Shown here one piece after another: positions 43,617-52,392 of a stretch of 64,000 nt of DNA. Both the position numbers and the translations under genes were made by a program. Source of the stretch: Demequina sediminicola (GTDB lineage Bacteria > Actinomycetota > Actinomycetes > Actinomycetales > Demequinaceae); the NCBI RefSeq assembly GCF_000975055.1, contig NZ_BBRB01000002.1:248001-312000 (forward strand), in the 5' to 3' direction. The notes under the pieces were generated by a model that made no database searches, was not told where the DNA came from, and saw nothing but the letters and a program-made list of their open reading frames with translations. Within the stretch, counting starts at the first letter, position 1. Every line of letters begins with the position of its first letter.

Positions 43617-45054
43617 CCCCGACTACGTGATTGCTGACCTCGCCCTCGCTGAGGCAGGACGCCACCAGATCCGCCTCGCAGAGATCGAGATGCCGGGCCT
43701 GATGGGTTTGCGGAGCGAGTTCGGCGACGCGCAGCCGCTCAAGGGCGCGCGCATCGCAGGGTCGTTGCACATGACTACGCAGACCGCGGTGCTCATCGAG
43801 ACGCTGACGGCGCTGGGTGCGCAAGTACGGTGGGCCTCGTGCAACATCTTCTCGACGCAAGACGATGCGGCAGCGGCCGTGGTCGTGGGTGACGGCACCT
43901 ACTCGGCCCCTGCGGGGGTGCCGGTGTTCGCCACCAAGGGCGAGACTATCGAGGAGTACTGGCAGTACACCGACCAGATCCTCACCTGGGCAGGTGAAGA
44001 CGGGCCCACCATCATTCTCGACGATGGCGGTGACGCAACGCTGCTCGTTCACGAAGGTGTGAAGGCAGAAAAGGCCGGGGCGGTTCCTGCGCCTCTCGAC
44101 GAGGAAGACCCTGAGTACAACGTCGAGGTCGAAGGAATGCGACGGGTGATCCGCCGCTCACTGGAGGCCGACCCCACACGATTTACGCGGATGGCCGCCG
44201 GCATCGTCGGTGTGAGCGAAGAAACAACCACCGGTGTGCACCGCCTCGACCAGATGCACGAGCGCAACGAATTGCTGTTCCCGGCGATCAACGTCAACGA
44301 CTCCGTGACCAAGTCCAAGTTCGACAACCGCTACGGCATCCGCCACTCCCTGCCGGACGGCATTAACCGCGCCACCGATGTGCTGATGGGCGGCAAGGTC
44401 GCCTTCGTCGCCGGTTACGGCGATGTAGGCAAGGGTGCTGCCGAGGCGCTGCGCGGCCAAGGTGCACGCGTCATCGTGTCTGAAGTCGACCCCATCTGTG
44501 CGTTGCAGGCAGTGATGGACGGCTACGAGGTTGCGCGCATTGAGGACGTCGTGGAGCGCGCCGACTTCTTCATCACTACGACCGGCAACAAGGACATCAT
44601 CCGTGTTGACCACATGGCCGCGATGAAGGACAAGGCGATTGTCGGCAACGTGGGCCACTTCGACAACGAGATCGACATGGCAGGTCTGGCCCGTTCCGGT
44701 GCCAAGCACCAGCCCATCAAGCCCCAGGTCGACGAGTGGACCTTTGCCGATGGCCACAGCGTCATCATTCTGTCCGAAGGCCGCCTGCTGAACCTTGGCA
44801 ACGCGACCGGCCACCCGAGCTTTGTGATGAGCACGTCGTTCGCCAACCAGGTGCTGGCGCAGATCGAATTGTGGAACAACCTTGAGGCTTACCCGCTGGG
44901 TGTGCACCGCCTTCCCAAGGTCCTCGATGAGAAGGTCGCGCGGACTCACCTCGACGCACTGGGCGTGCAGTTGACTGAGCTCACCAAGGAGCAGGCTGAC
45001 TACCTTGGACTACCGCAGCATGGTCCGTTCAAGGCGGAGCACTACCGCTACTAA
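43609..45054 (+). CDS. sahH: S-adenosylhomocysteine hydrolase
   Basis: Reversibly splits S-adenosylhomocysteine to adenosine and homocysteine, removing the inhibitor of SAM-dependent methyltransferases. The 481 residues are full-length: [74 protein letters not shown], the NAD fold [29 protein letters not shown], and the terminal FKAEHYRY. The insertion of about 40 residues with [16 protein letters not shown] is typical of bacterial enzymes. GTG 43609 overlaps the preceding stop by 8 bp. Confidence 0.97.
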   Translation: MSNPDYVIADLALAEAGRHQIRLAEIEMPGLMGLRSEFGDAQPLKGARIAGSLHMTTQTAVLIETLTALGAQVRWASCNIFSTQDDAAAAVVVGDGTYSAPAGVPVFATKGETIEEYWQYTDQILTWAGEDGPTIILDDGGDATLLVHEGVKAEKAGAVPAPLDEEDPEYNVEVEGMRRVIRRSLEADPTRFTRMAAGIVGVSEETTTGVHRLDQMHERNELLFPAINVNDSVTKSKFDNRYGIRHSLPDGINRATDVLMGGKVAFVAGYGDVGKGAAEALRGQGARVIVSEVDPICALQAVMDGYEVARIEDVVERADFFITTTGNKDIIRVDHMAAMKDKAIVGNVGHFDNEIDMAGLARSGAKHQPIKPQVDEWTFADGHSVIILSEGRLLNLGNATGHPSFVMSTSFANQVLAQIELWNNLEAYPLGVHRLPKVLDEKVARTHLDALGVQLTELTKEQADYLGLPQHGPFKAEHYRY

Positions 45055-45075
45055 CGACCCCCGCACCTTCGCCAC

Positions 45076-45125
45076 ATGGCTCCATTTCGCTGTCTAGAGG
45101 GCTCAAAACAGCGAACTGGAGCCAT
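45076..45125. repeat. Intergenic palindrome (CCATTTCG family), copy 2
   Basis: Arms 45076-45093 and 45108-45125 pair over 18 positions with one mismatch; 14-base loop. The arms and part of the loop match the element at 20352-20403. It lies between the convergent sahH and RDD genes. Confidence 0.85.
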
Positions 45126-45132
45126 CGGGCGA

Positions 45133-45951
45133 TTAGGCGTCGGTGAGTCCGTAGGGCAGTGCCGTGACGCGCGCATCTTCCTTCTCGAGGCGTGCTTGAC
45201 GGCGCATCTCTAAGTCCAATTCGCGGCGAGACCTCTCAGAAATCACTGCTGCGATCAGGACCTCTGGGTGTGTTCCCGGAGGAGGCGCAGGAAACACCAA
45301 CTCCGTGAGTCGCGCAGCGAGTTCAGTACCCAGGCGTGCACGCGAGTCCATACGCAGCGACGGCGCACGTCCCAGAAAATGTCGGCACGTCAACGCCAAG
45401 CCATCGGGCAGGCGGCGAATGTCGGCACTGCGAGCCCACGGCGCCAACTGGGGCGGCATCGCGATCGGCGGCAACGCGCGGGGAGCACCACGCACACGCA
45501 TGGCGTACGTGCCGGCGAGCATGTCACCCAAGCGCTTACCCCGCGCGGACAACGTGGACACGGTAATGGCGACCATGCCAAACGTGGCGTAGATCTCGAC
45601 GATGCCCACGAACGAGCGAATGAACGAGTGGCGGAACGACAACGGACCGCCGTCATCGCGCACCATCCGTAGACCTAGCGCCAAGTGCCCAAGCGAGTAT
45701 CCGCGGGTCAGTGTCTCGACCAGTGCGGGCAGAACGCCGAGCCACAACACGAGGGTCGCGATGAGAATCGCAGCCCACGCGGCTTCGTTCACCACCGGCC
45801 CCACGACTGCAGAGAGTCCGGTCATGGCCAGTGCTGCGGTGACCCCATAGACGAATACGTCGATGGCCCCGGAGAGCATGCGCAATGTGACCGGTGCGGC
45901 GCCAGTGCTGAGACTGACACCCTCACCAATAATGATCTCGTCGTCATCCAT
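45133..45951 (-). CDS. RDD family membrane protein
   Basis: A 272-residue protein with the RDD domain: RMLSGAIDVFVYGVTAAL, three more hydrophobic helices, TRGYSLGHLALGLRMVRDDGGPLSFRHSFIRSFVGIVEI, then GKRLGDMLAGTYAMRV. The C-terminal 110 residues are soluble, with a charged end. ATG 45951 (MDDDEIIIGEG) has GGGGGTG 7 bases upstream; ATG 45966 is another option. In many actinobacteria an RDD gene sits beside spoIIM, DUF58 and moxR genes, as here, which suggests a shared membrane function that has not been defined. Confidence 0.88.
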   Translation of the reverse strand: MDDDEIIIGEGVSLSTGAAPVTLRMLSGAIDVFVYGVTAALAMTGLSAVVGPVVNEAAWAAILIATLVLWLGVLPALVETLTRGYSLGHLALGLRMVRDDGGPLSFRHSFIRSFVGIVEIYATFGMVAITVSTLSARGKRLGDMLAGTYAMRVRGAPRALPPIAMPPQLAPWARSADIRRLPDGLALTCRHFLGRAPSLRMDSRARLGTELAARLTELVFPAPPPGTHPEVLIAAVISERSRRELDLEMRRQARLEKEDARVTALPYGLTDA

Positions 45952-45983
45952 GTGAATCACCCCCATGACCTCGCGTCTTATGG

Positions 45984-45989
45984 CATCGT
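45984..45989 (+). promoter_or_regulatory. Putative -10 element (CATCGT), leaderless SpoIIM-like gene
   Basis: CATCGT is followed by 6 bases and GTG 45996. The minus strand of the same gap has TACGAT toward the RDD gene. Confidence 0.35.
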
Positions 45990-45995
45990 AGCGGC

Positions 45996-46991
45996 GTGGA
46001 CATTGATGCATTTACTCAGGCTCGCCAGCCCCGCTGGGATCGCCTTCGCGAACTGGCGGGATCGCGCCGCCTCACCGGCGCTGAGGCTGATGAACTTGCT
46101 CGCCTTTATCAGTCCACTGCGGGGGATCTCGCGACCGTGCGGTCAACAGCGCCTGATCCGGGGCTTGTGAGCCGCCTGTCGATCGCGCTTGCGGGCGCTC
46201 GTGTGTGGTTGACCGGAGGCCATGAGGCGTCGTCAGGGGCACTGCGGCGCTTCGTCGTTTATGGACTCCCGGCCGCTCTCTATCGCGTCCGCTGGTGGGG
46301 AGTCATGGTGTCACTTGCGGTGATCCTGGGCGGTGCAATCTGTGCGTGGTGGATGCTGAGCCACCCTGAAGCGATGGCGCTCGCAGGCACTCCGTCACAG
46401 CGTGCAGAACTGGCGCAATACGAGTTTGCCAACTACTACGTTGAGTACGATTCCACATCGTTCGCGGCACGGGTCTGGACCAACAACTGGTTCATCGCGG
46501 CCCAGTGCATCGCATTGGGCATTACAGGAATCTATCCGCTGATTCTGCTCTACAACACCGTGATTCAGTTGGGCGTGGCCGCAGCGGTCATGGGGGAGGC
46601 CGGTTTGCTGGCCGAGTTCTTTCAGCTCATTAGCCCCCACGGTCTGCTCGAACTGTCCGCGGTCTTCGTGGCAGCCGGCGCGGGCTTGAGGTTGTTTTGG
46701 ACGATGCTGGCGCCAGGTGGCCGCCCCCGCGGAGCAGCGCTTGCTCAAGAGGGACGCACCGCCTTCGGCGTCGCTATCGGACTCGCTGTCGTGCTCCTCA
46801 TCTCGGGCCTGATCGAGGGGTACATCACGGGCTCGGCGTTGCCGTGGTCTGTCAAGGTCGGTATCGGCATTGCGGCGTGCGCCGCATTCTGGCTCTACGT
46901 CTTTGTGGCGGGACGTCACGCCGTCAGCTTGAATGTTGATGGCGACTCCGACGGCGATTTTGCGACAGCCAAGGTCGCGATTTCGGCGTAG
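45996..46991 (+). CDS. Stage II sporulation protein M-like (DUF95) membrane protein
   Basis: A 331-residue membrane protein of the SpoIIM/DUF95 group as found in non-sporulating actinobacteria. The soluble N-terminus DIDAFTQARQPRWDRLRELAGSRRLTGAEADELARLYQSTAGDLATVR is the family hallmark; about six helices follow, including TNNWFIAAQCIALGITGIYPLILLYNTVIQLGVAAAVMGEAG and LISPHGLLELSAVFVAAGAGLRLFW. No link to sporulation is implied. It converges on the DUF58 gene with 23 bp between. Confidence 0.88.
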   Translation: MDIDAFTQARQPRWDRLRELAGSRRLTGAEADELARLYQSTAGDLATVRSTAPDPGLVSRLSIALAGARVWLTGGHEASSGALRRFVVYGLPAALYRVRWWGVMVSLAVILGGAICAWWMLSHPEAMALAGTPSQRAELAQYEFANYYVEYDSTSFAARVWTNNWFIAAQCIALGITGIYPLILLYNTVIQLGVAAAVMGEAGLLAEFFQLISPHGLLELSAVFVAAGAGLRLFWTMLAPGGRPRGAALAQEGRTAFGVAIGLAVVLLISGLIEGYITGSALPWSVKVGIGIAACAAFWLYVFVAGRHAVSLNVDGDSDGDFATAKVAISA

Positions 46992-47014
46992 CAGCCGGGG
47001 ACGGTTGGCCAGTG

Positions 47015-48307
47015 CTACATGCGGCCGGATGCTTTGAGGGCAAGGTAGCGATCCGCGACCTCAGGAGCCAGCTCGTGAGGATTAGCGGAGATTACTTCCG
47101 CTCCCAAGTGCCGCAGGCGGGCCTCAACACCTGCACGTTCAAGCCCAGCGCGCGACGCGGCAGCCGCTCCGTAGATCGCGGCGGCATCTTCCCGCCCAGC
47201 CAGCAGTTCCGCCTCCGCCGGATCGTCCACGGACGCCACAAGAACAAGGTGCTGGCGACTCAATGCCTCGACAGCATCGAGCAGCCCCGAATCCACGGCA
47301 GTGACATCGACTGTCGTCAGTAAGACCACAAGGGCACGCTGGCTCACCCGCGATTGGACGAGCCGCACCACCGCAGGCCAATCAGGCTCCACGAGGACGG
47401 GTTCCACCGTCGCGAAGGCATCCGCGAGCTCTGGCATCAGTACGGGTCCAGAGGTACCGATGGCTCGGGCGCGTTCCGTTCGGTCGAAAGCCGAAACGTG
47501 GACGCGGTCACCAGCGTGAGTTGCCAGTGCGGTGAGGAGTAGCGCGGCCTCCATCGAAGCGTCGAGCCGCGGTGCATCTCCCATACGCACTGCTGCGGTA
47601 CGGCCAGTCTCAAGGACGGTGAACACACGCCTGTCGCGTTCAGGGCGGAACGTCTTGATGAGCACGTCGGCCCTGCGTGCGGAGGCCCGCCAGTCGATAG
47701 TTCGCACGTCATCGCCCACCACGTACTCACGCAAGGAATCAAACTCGGAGCCCGCACCTTTGAGTTGTACTGCGGTACTGCCATCAATCTCACGGAGCCG
47801 CGCGAGCCGCGCAGGGAGATGGCGGCGTGCCGCGAACTCCGGAAGCACTCGGACCTGCCCCGCAACTTCAACCGAGCGTTGCCGTCCAGCCAGGCGCATC
47901 GGCCCTTCGCTTCGTATCGTCACGCGATCGGCGAAGCGGTCTCCGCGGCGGGTAGGGCGCAAGACTGTCGTGAGTGTGGTGACGGCACCGGCCGCGAGCC
48001 TATAGCGGTGGCGTGGGTTCTCCGCCCCCGCCGAGGGCTGCCATGCGTCTCTGATGGCACCTCGCATACGCCTACGCGAGAGATTAGTGACCTCGAGCGT
48101 GCTGGCCGTTGCCTCCGTCAGGCGGATGGAGCGGGGCACATCGCGCCGGAAACCGAGTCCCCGCGTGCTGGCCGCCAGGACGGCATCGAGGCACGCGAGC
48201 ACGAGTACACCCAGAATCCACATCCACGCGAACTCGCGTGTATGTACCCACAGCGTGGGGATGACCCCGAGAGCGCTGAGTGCGACAGTCCAGCCGGTGA
48301 TGTACAT
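47015..48307 (-). CDS. DUF58 domain protein
   Basis: A 430-residue protein with two N-terminal membrane helices and a DUF58 core: FDSLREYVVGDDVRTIDWRASARRADVLIKTFRPERDR near 190-230. DUF58 proteins contain a von Willebrand A-like fold; the usual MIDAS Asp-x-Ser-x-Ser is replaced here by LETGRTAA, so metal-dependent adhesion is doubtful. It is the last gene of a five-gene operon and follows moxR after 3 bp, the classic MoxR-DUF58 pairing, where the AAA+ protein is thought to act as a chaperone for complexes containing the vWA-like partner. Confidence 0.9.
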   Translation of the reverse strand: MYITGWTVALSALGVIPTLWVHTREFAWMWILGVLVLACLDAVLAASTRGLGFRRDVPRSIRLTEATASTLEVTNLSRRRMRGAIRDAWQPSAGAENPRHRYRLAAGAVTTLTTVLRPTRRGDRFADRVTIRSEGPMRLAGRQRSVEVAGQVRVLPEFAARRHLPARLARLREIDGSTAVQLKGAGSEFDSLREYVVGDDVRTIDWRASARRADVLIKTFRPERDRRVFTVLETGRTAAVRMGDAPRLDASMEAALLLTALATHAGDRVHVSAFDRTERARAIGTSGPVLMPELADAFATVEPVLVEPDWPAVVRLVQSRVSQRALVVLLTTVDVTAVDSGLLDAVEALSRQHLVLVASVDDPAEAELLAGREDAAAIYGAAAASRAGLERAGVEARLRHLGAEVISANPHELAPEVADRYLALKASGRM

Positions 48308-48310
48308 GAG

Positions 48311-49354
48311 TTAGCGGGGAACGGGCACAGCCGCGAGGACGGCGTTCAGGACGCTCGTGACAGTCACACCTTCAAGTTCGGCTTCGGCGCGCATCTGAAT
48401 GCGGTGCCCGAGCGTCCACTGTGCGAGTGCCTTGACATCGTCGGGAGTCACGAAGTCCCCGCCGCGCATCCACGCCCACGCACGAGCAGTGTTCATCAGC
48501 GCGGTGGCACCACGGGGGGACGCACCTACTGAGGTGGATGCGGCCTCACGAGTCGCGCGGCAGAGGTCGACGATGTAGCCCGTCACCGCATCGGACACCT
48601 GAACCTGACGGACAGCGCTGCGGGCGCGGTCAAGGTCCTCGACACCGGCGACGGCCTTGAGACCTGCCTGAGCGAGGTCACGCGGGTCGAACCCGGAGGC
48701 ATGGCGTCGAACAACGTCGATTTCTGCTTCGCGGGCAGGCAGGTCGACGGGAAGTTTGAGGAGGAAACGGTCCAGTTGTGCCTCGGGGAGCGGATATGTT
48801 CCTGCGTACTCGATGGGGTTCTGGGTGGCGATCACGAGGAACGGGTCCGGTAGCGGCCGGGCTTCACCATCGACCGTGACCTGGCGTTCTTCCATAGCCT
48901 CCAGCAGCGCCGACTGGGTCTTGGGCGGCGTGCGATTGATCTCGTCGGCGAGCATCAGGTTGGTAAACACCGGGCCCGCGCGGAAGGAGAACGCGGCAGT
49001 CTTGGCGTCGTACACCAGTGATCCCGTGACATCGCCAGGCATCAGGTCGGGCGTGAACTGTACCCGCGAGAACTCAAGGTTCAAGGCTGCCGAGACCGAC
49101 CGTGCCAGCAGTGTCTTCGCGGTGCCCGGTACGCCTTCGAGGAGGACGTGCCCGCGGCACAGGAGCGCGATCACGAGCCCAGTAAGGACCTGGTCTTGTC
49201 CCACCACTGCACGGGACACTTCGGTGCGCACCGCTCCGAGTGCTTGTCGTGGGTCGCTGCCGCTCGGGCCCGGGCCCGGGCTCGGAGCTGGCGCGGGCTC
49301 AGATGCGGAGTCCGGCGTCGGGGCCGCCTCGGGGATTCCTGGGGTCTCGGTCAT
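48311..49354 (-). CDS. MoxR-family AAA+ ATPase
   Basis: A 347-residue AAA+ protein. After a Pro/Ala/Ser-rich N-terminal extension of about 35 residues come VVGQDQVLTGLVIALLCRGHVLLEGVPGTAKT (Walker A), RVQFTPDLMPGDVTGSLVY, NLMLADEINRTPPKTQSALLEAMEE (Walker B and the MoxR signature), VIATQNPIEYAGTYPLPEAQLDRFLLKL (sensor 1 and Arg finger), and the sensor 2 region SPRGATALMNTARAWA. Overlaps the DUF4350 stop by 4 bp. Probably assembles or activates the DUF58 and membrane partners encoded around it. Confidence 0.94.
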   Translation of the reverse strand: MTETPGIPEAAPTPDSASEPAPAPSPGPGPSGSDPRQALGAVRTEVSRAVVGQDQVLTGLVIALLCRGHVLLEGVPGTAKTLLARSVSAALNLEFSRVQFTPDLMPGDVTGSLVYDAKTAAFSFRAGPVFTNLMLADEINRTPPKTQSALLEAMEERQVTVDGEARPLPDPFLVIATQNPIEYAGTYPLPEAQLDRFLLKLPVDLPAREAEIDVVRRHASGFDPRDLAQAGLKAVAGVEDLDRARSAVRQVQVSDAVTGYIVDLCRATREAASTSVGASPRGATALMNTARAWAWMRGGDFVTPDDVKALAQWTLGHRIQMRAEAELEGVTVTSVLNAVLAAVPVPR

Positions 49355-50556
49355 GGTCGGTGAACCTCGCTTTCTAGGGCGTCAAGGTCGGCGATGAGGT
49401 CAATCAATTCAGCATCGTTAGACGGGGGTGGCCCGCCAAGCGTTCGGGCTACATGGTCTCGAGGTATTCCGGTCGCGCTGTGGACCGCGTCGATGAGCGC
49501 GTTCATAGTGCCGGAGCGCGGGACGCCGAGGCGCGCGCCCATGCGCGACGCGGTGCTCGCTCGTAGTGCAGCAGCCGCATGGTGTGCTGCGCGGGCACGC
49601 CGGTAGAGACGGGCACGGCCGCGCACCGCCTCCGCGCCAGGGACGATGACGGGAAGGGGCTCGGGAACGAGAGGTCCAAAACGTCGACCGCGCCATAGCC
49701 CCGCCATCAGGACCGTGAGCCCCAGCATGAACAGCATTGGAATGAACCACGGTGGCAGCATGTCCGCGTCGGCTTCCACCTCGGCGGAGGGTGGGAGGTC
49801 GTTGGTGTCATCGAGCCAGGTGGGCACGGAGGAGTCGAAGATGTCGGCGACGTACCAGACTGCAGCGTCCTGATGGCTCAAAGCGCGGAGGGCGAGCGCG
49901 GCATGTCCCTCCTCCGTCAAGTGCTCGTTGGTAACGATGGAGGTGCTGCCAATGATGCGGACGGTACCCGAGTCGCGCGGCGCGACCAGGTAAGCGCTGT
50001 AGCCGTCTGGGGTGGTGAAGCACGCCTGGTACTGCGCAGCACCTGAGTGTGTACCGAAGCCCGCGGTGACGTTGATGGTGCCCGCAGCGAGAGCATCGGC
50101 GTCATCGCATTGTGCGTCGGTGCGCCCGTCGGCGACGTAGGTGCTGATGTCCGGGTCCGTGATGCCAAGGCTCTGGAGGATGGTGCGGTCCGCGCCAAGA
50201 AACACGAGATCTCCTGGGTATTCCATGAGCGCGTCGATTTGGTAACTCTGCAAGTCTGAGGGGACAGACACGATCAGGGTTGTGGAGCCGGGGTCTTGGA
50301 TGTTCGTGGCGCTGAGCGTCTGGGGATTGCTCACGTCAACCCCGTGCTCGCCCAACAGTTGCGCTACGGCGCGCGCTCCATCGCTTCCTGGGTTGGCGGG
50401 AGACAGCGGCCTCTCATCTGTGGGCTGGGCCATGACCGCGAGGACCCCGAGCAGAATGAATGCCAGGAGCACACCAGCCACGACCAGTGGGTGCTTGCGT
50501 AGTGTGGCAACTGCGCCGGGACGCGCGGCCACACGCGTGTGAGCTTCAGTCGTCAT
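49351..50556 (-). CDS. DUF4350 domain membrane protein
   Basis: A 401-residue protein with one helix near the N-terminus (PLVVAGVLLAFILLGVLAVM, about 23-43), a roughly 220-residue extracytoplasmic DUF4350 domain (GSDGARAVAQLLGEHGVDV, DLVFLGADRTILQSLGI), a second helix (FIPMLFMLGLTVLMAGLW, about 265-283) and a cytoplasmic tail. DUF4350 resembles a class I glutamine-amidotransferase/flavodoxin-like fold in relatives, without evident catalytic residues here. Four-base overlaps link it to both neighbours. Function unknown. Confidence 0.87.
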   Translation of the reverse strand: MTTEAHTRVAARPGAVATLRKHPLVVAGVLLAFILLGVLAVMAQPTDERPLSPANPGSDGARAVAQLLGEHGVDVSNPQTLSATNIQDPGSTTLIVSVPSDLQSYQIDALMEYPGDLVFLGADRTILQSLGITDPDISTYVADGRTDAQCDDADALAAGTINVTAGFGTHSGAAQYQACFTTPDGYSAYLVAPRDSGTVRIIGSTSIVTNEHLTEEGHAALALRALSHQDAAVWYVADIFDSSVPTWLDDTNDLPPSAEVEADADMLPPWFIPMLFMLGLTVLMAGLWRGRRFGPLVPEPLPVIVPGAEAVRGRARLYRRARAAHHAAAALRASTASRMGARLGVPRSGTMNALIDAVHSATGIPRDHVARTLGGPPPSNDAELIDLIADLDALESEVHRP

Positions 50557-51179
50557 GCGGTGTGACCTGCCTGGGCGGCGTGCTCAGGGATAGCGGCGTC
50601 GAGCTCTTGGGCCTGCTCCCAGGCGGTGACACTGAGTCCACCGCTGCCATATCGAGCGCGATCGAAGTCCTGGGCCACAGGTGAAGCCATGGGGGTGTCT
50701 GGGGCGGCGAGCATCAGCGACCGCGCTGCTTCACTGGCGGTCATTCCTGGCACAACGCGCATGAGGGAGCGCTCACTTGCTGATCGAATAGACGCGCGGA
50801 ACATTTCGATGACTGCCGTGTCCCAGTCATGGCGAGTTGCCGCAGCGTGCGCAGCGGCACGCATCTGATCCGCAGTTCTCTCGTCCTCAGGGTCGAGTGC
50901 CGCGTGTTCGGCTACGGCGCGGCGCCGGCGCATCGGCCCTACAACAATCCACACAATGAGTGCCACGATCGCGATGATGACGCCGGTAGCGACGAGCACC
51001 GACACCAGGGGAAACCCCGCCGCGACGTCACCGGCACCATTGAACAAGTCCTCAATCCAAGCGATCAGCCGCTCCATGAGCGACGGCCCCCTTTCTTGGT
51101 ACTCAGGCTTGGAGAGTTCGTCCTCTGCCCATTCCCGTGCTTGGTCGGCGTCAGGATCCACGATCGCGGTAGAAATCAT
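50553..51179 (-). CDS. DUF4129 domain membrane protein
   Basis: A 208-residue protein with one membrane helix (VSVLVATGVIIAIVALIVWIVVG, about 59-81). The DUF4129 domain follows: HDWDTAVIEMFRASIRSASERSLMRVVPGMTASEAARSLMLAAP and ARYGSGGLSVTAWEQAQELDAAI. DUF4129 domains usually end transglutaminase-like proteins; here the domain stands alone with no transglutaminase in the operon. Overlaps of 4 bp tie it to the genes on both sides. Confidence 0.87.
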   Translation of the reverse strand: MISTAIVDPDADQAREWAEDELSKPEYQERGPSLMERLIAWIEDLFNGAGDVAAGFPLVSVLVATGVIIAIVALIVWIVVGPMRRRRAVAEHAALDPEDERTADQMRAAAHAAATRHDWDTAVIEMFRASIRSASERSLMRVVPGMTASEAARSLMLAAPDTPMASPVAQDFDRARYGSGGLSVTAWEQAQELDAAIPEHAAQAGHTA

Positions 51180-52297
51180 GCGTAGCGATTCGCTGTTGCA
51201 CGGGCCTCGGCGGCGCGTGCGAGGTCGATGTCAAAGCCCTCATGGCGAATCCGCAGATCGATGTACGTCAGCGCGTAGACCGAGCCCAAGTAGCTGTACG
51301 AGACTGCGGAGACCAATGCCAGCAGGATCCCGTAACTACCAAACAGCACAATCGCCACGACGATGGTCGACTCGGGTGCAATGAAGATCGTCGCTGTGAC
51401 GGCGATCTGCGCCACGGTTTGCAGGATGCCGGTCACGACCTGGATGAGGAGCGCGGCGACGAACACGATGAGGAGCGACCACCAGAACCGGCCCTTAATG
51501 AGCCCGAAGGTGCGTTTGATAGCGCTGCCGAACGAGGCGTTTTCGAGAACGATGATGGAGCGCGCAATGCCTTGGAGGACGAGGACGACCAGGGTGAGGG
51601 GGAGTACCACGAAGAGCAAGAGTGCAAGGAAGACGAGGACGCCTGCAATCTCTCCTGAGCCGGCCGCGATAGACACGATGAGCGGGATGATTGCCAATGC
51701 CACGAGCACACCCAGGACCGCGCCACCCACGATGAACAGCAAGACCAATGCGCCTAGGCGACGCCGCACCATGGGCCATGCGCCGGCCACCGACAGCTTC
51801 TCTCCCATGACCGCTCGGGCTACCCCTGCGGCGACGAACGCTCCGGACAAAATGTCGGTGGCGAGCGCGAACAACGCTGCGATCACGACAAGTCCGATGG
51901 CGATGGCGCCAGTGTTGGTCGGGATGGTGTTTGATTCGAGGGCTAGGAGTGGGTCGCCGAACAGCGCCAGCATCGCGAAGCACATCAGCAGGGCTGAGCC
52001 AAGCGACAGCAACAACGGGATCCCTAGTACTGGCCCTCGGTTGAAGCGTATGGCTTTGAATGGGGCCGCAAGAAAGTCCCCAAAGGAAAGGGGCTTGAGC
52101 GCCACGATGCCCGGTTGCCAGGAGCGGAAGGTTGGCGTGCCTGACGGTGGTGGCGGGTTGCCATGTGGAGGAGGAGGCGACGTCGCGCCGTAGTTCGCGG
52201 CCGGGGGTGGGGTTCCTGGTGTTGACGGCGGGGGCGTGTGTGGGGCCGCGCCCGGCCAGACGGGCGGTTCGGAACCTGGACCGTATGGGTGTGTCAT
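51176..52297 (-). CDS. Multi-helix membrane protein with proline-rich N-terminus
   Basis: First gene of the operon, 373 residues. Residues 1-60 are rich in Pro/Gly/Ser (repeated PPPP), disordered and probably cytoplasmic. LKPLSFGDFLAAPFKAIRFNRGPVLGIPLLLSL begins a bundle of six hydrophobic segments as in the glycerophosphodiester phosphodiesterase membrane-domain/DUF7847-type proteins common in actinobacteria; no catalytic domain accompanies it. GAAGGAGGGGGAC precedes ATG 52297. It diverges from mtrA, so the two operons share a 95-bp control region. Function unknown. Confidence 0.82.
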   Translation of the reverse strand: MTHPYGPGSEPPVWPGAAPHTPPPSTPGTPPPAANYGATSPPPPHGNPPPPSGTPTFRSWQPGIVALKPLSFGDFLAAPFKAIRFNRGPVLGIPLLLSLGSALLMCFAMLALFGDPLLALESNTIPTNTGAIAIGLVVIAALFALATDILSGAFVAAGVARAVMGEKLSVAGAWPMVRRRLGALVLLFIVGGAVLGVLVALAIIPLIVSIAAGSGEIAGVLVFLALLLFVVLPLTLVVLVLQGIARSIIVLENASFGSAIKRTFGLIKGRFWWSLLIVFVAALLIQVVTGILQTVAQIAVTATIFIAPESTIVVAIVLFGSYGILLALVSAVSYSYLGSVYALTYIDLRIRHEGFDIDLARAAEARATANRYA

Positions 52298-52380
52298 GTC
52301 CCCCTCCTTCATAGGCCACGCCCATCCTGCCATGTTCTGGCAAAAACGACGAGGGTCCCGTCCCGTCTGCATTTGCATGG

Positions 52381-52386
52381 CAAGAT
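52381..52386 (+). promoter_or_regulatory. Putative -10 element for mtrA (CAAGAT)
   Basis: CAAGAT is followed by 6 bases and the mtrA ATG, without a ribosome site. Weak match (NANNNT); supported mainly by the same spacing at other genes. Confidence 0.3.
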
Positions 52387-52392
52387 AACAAT

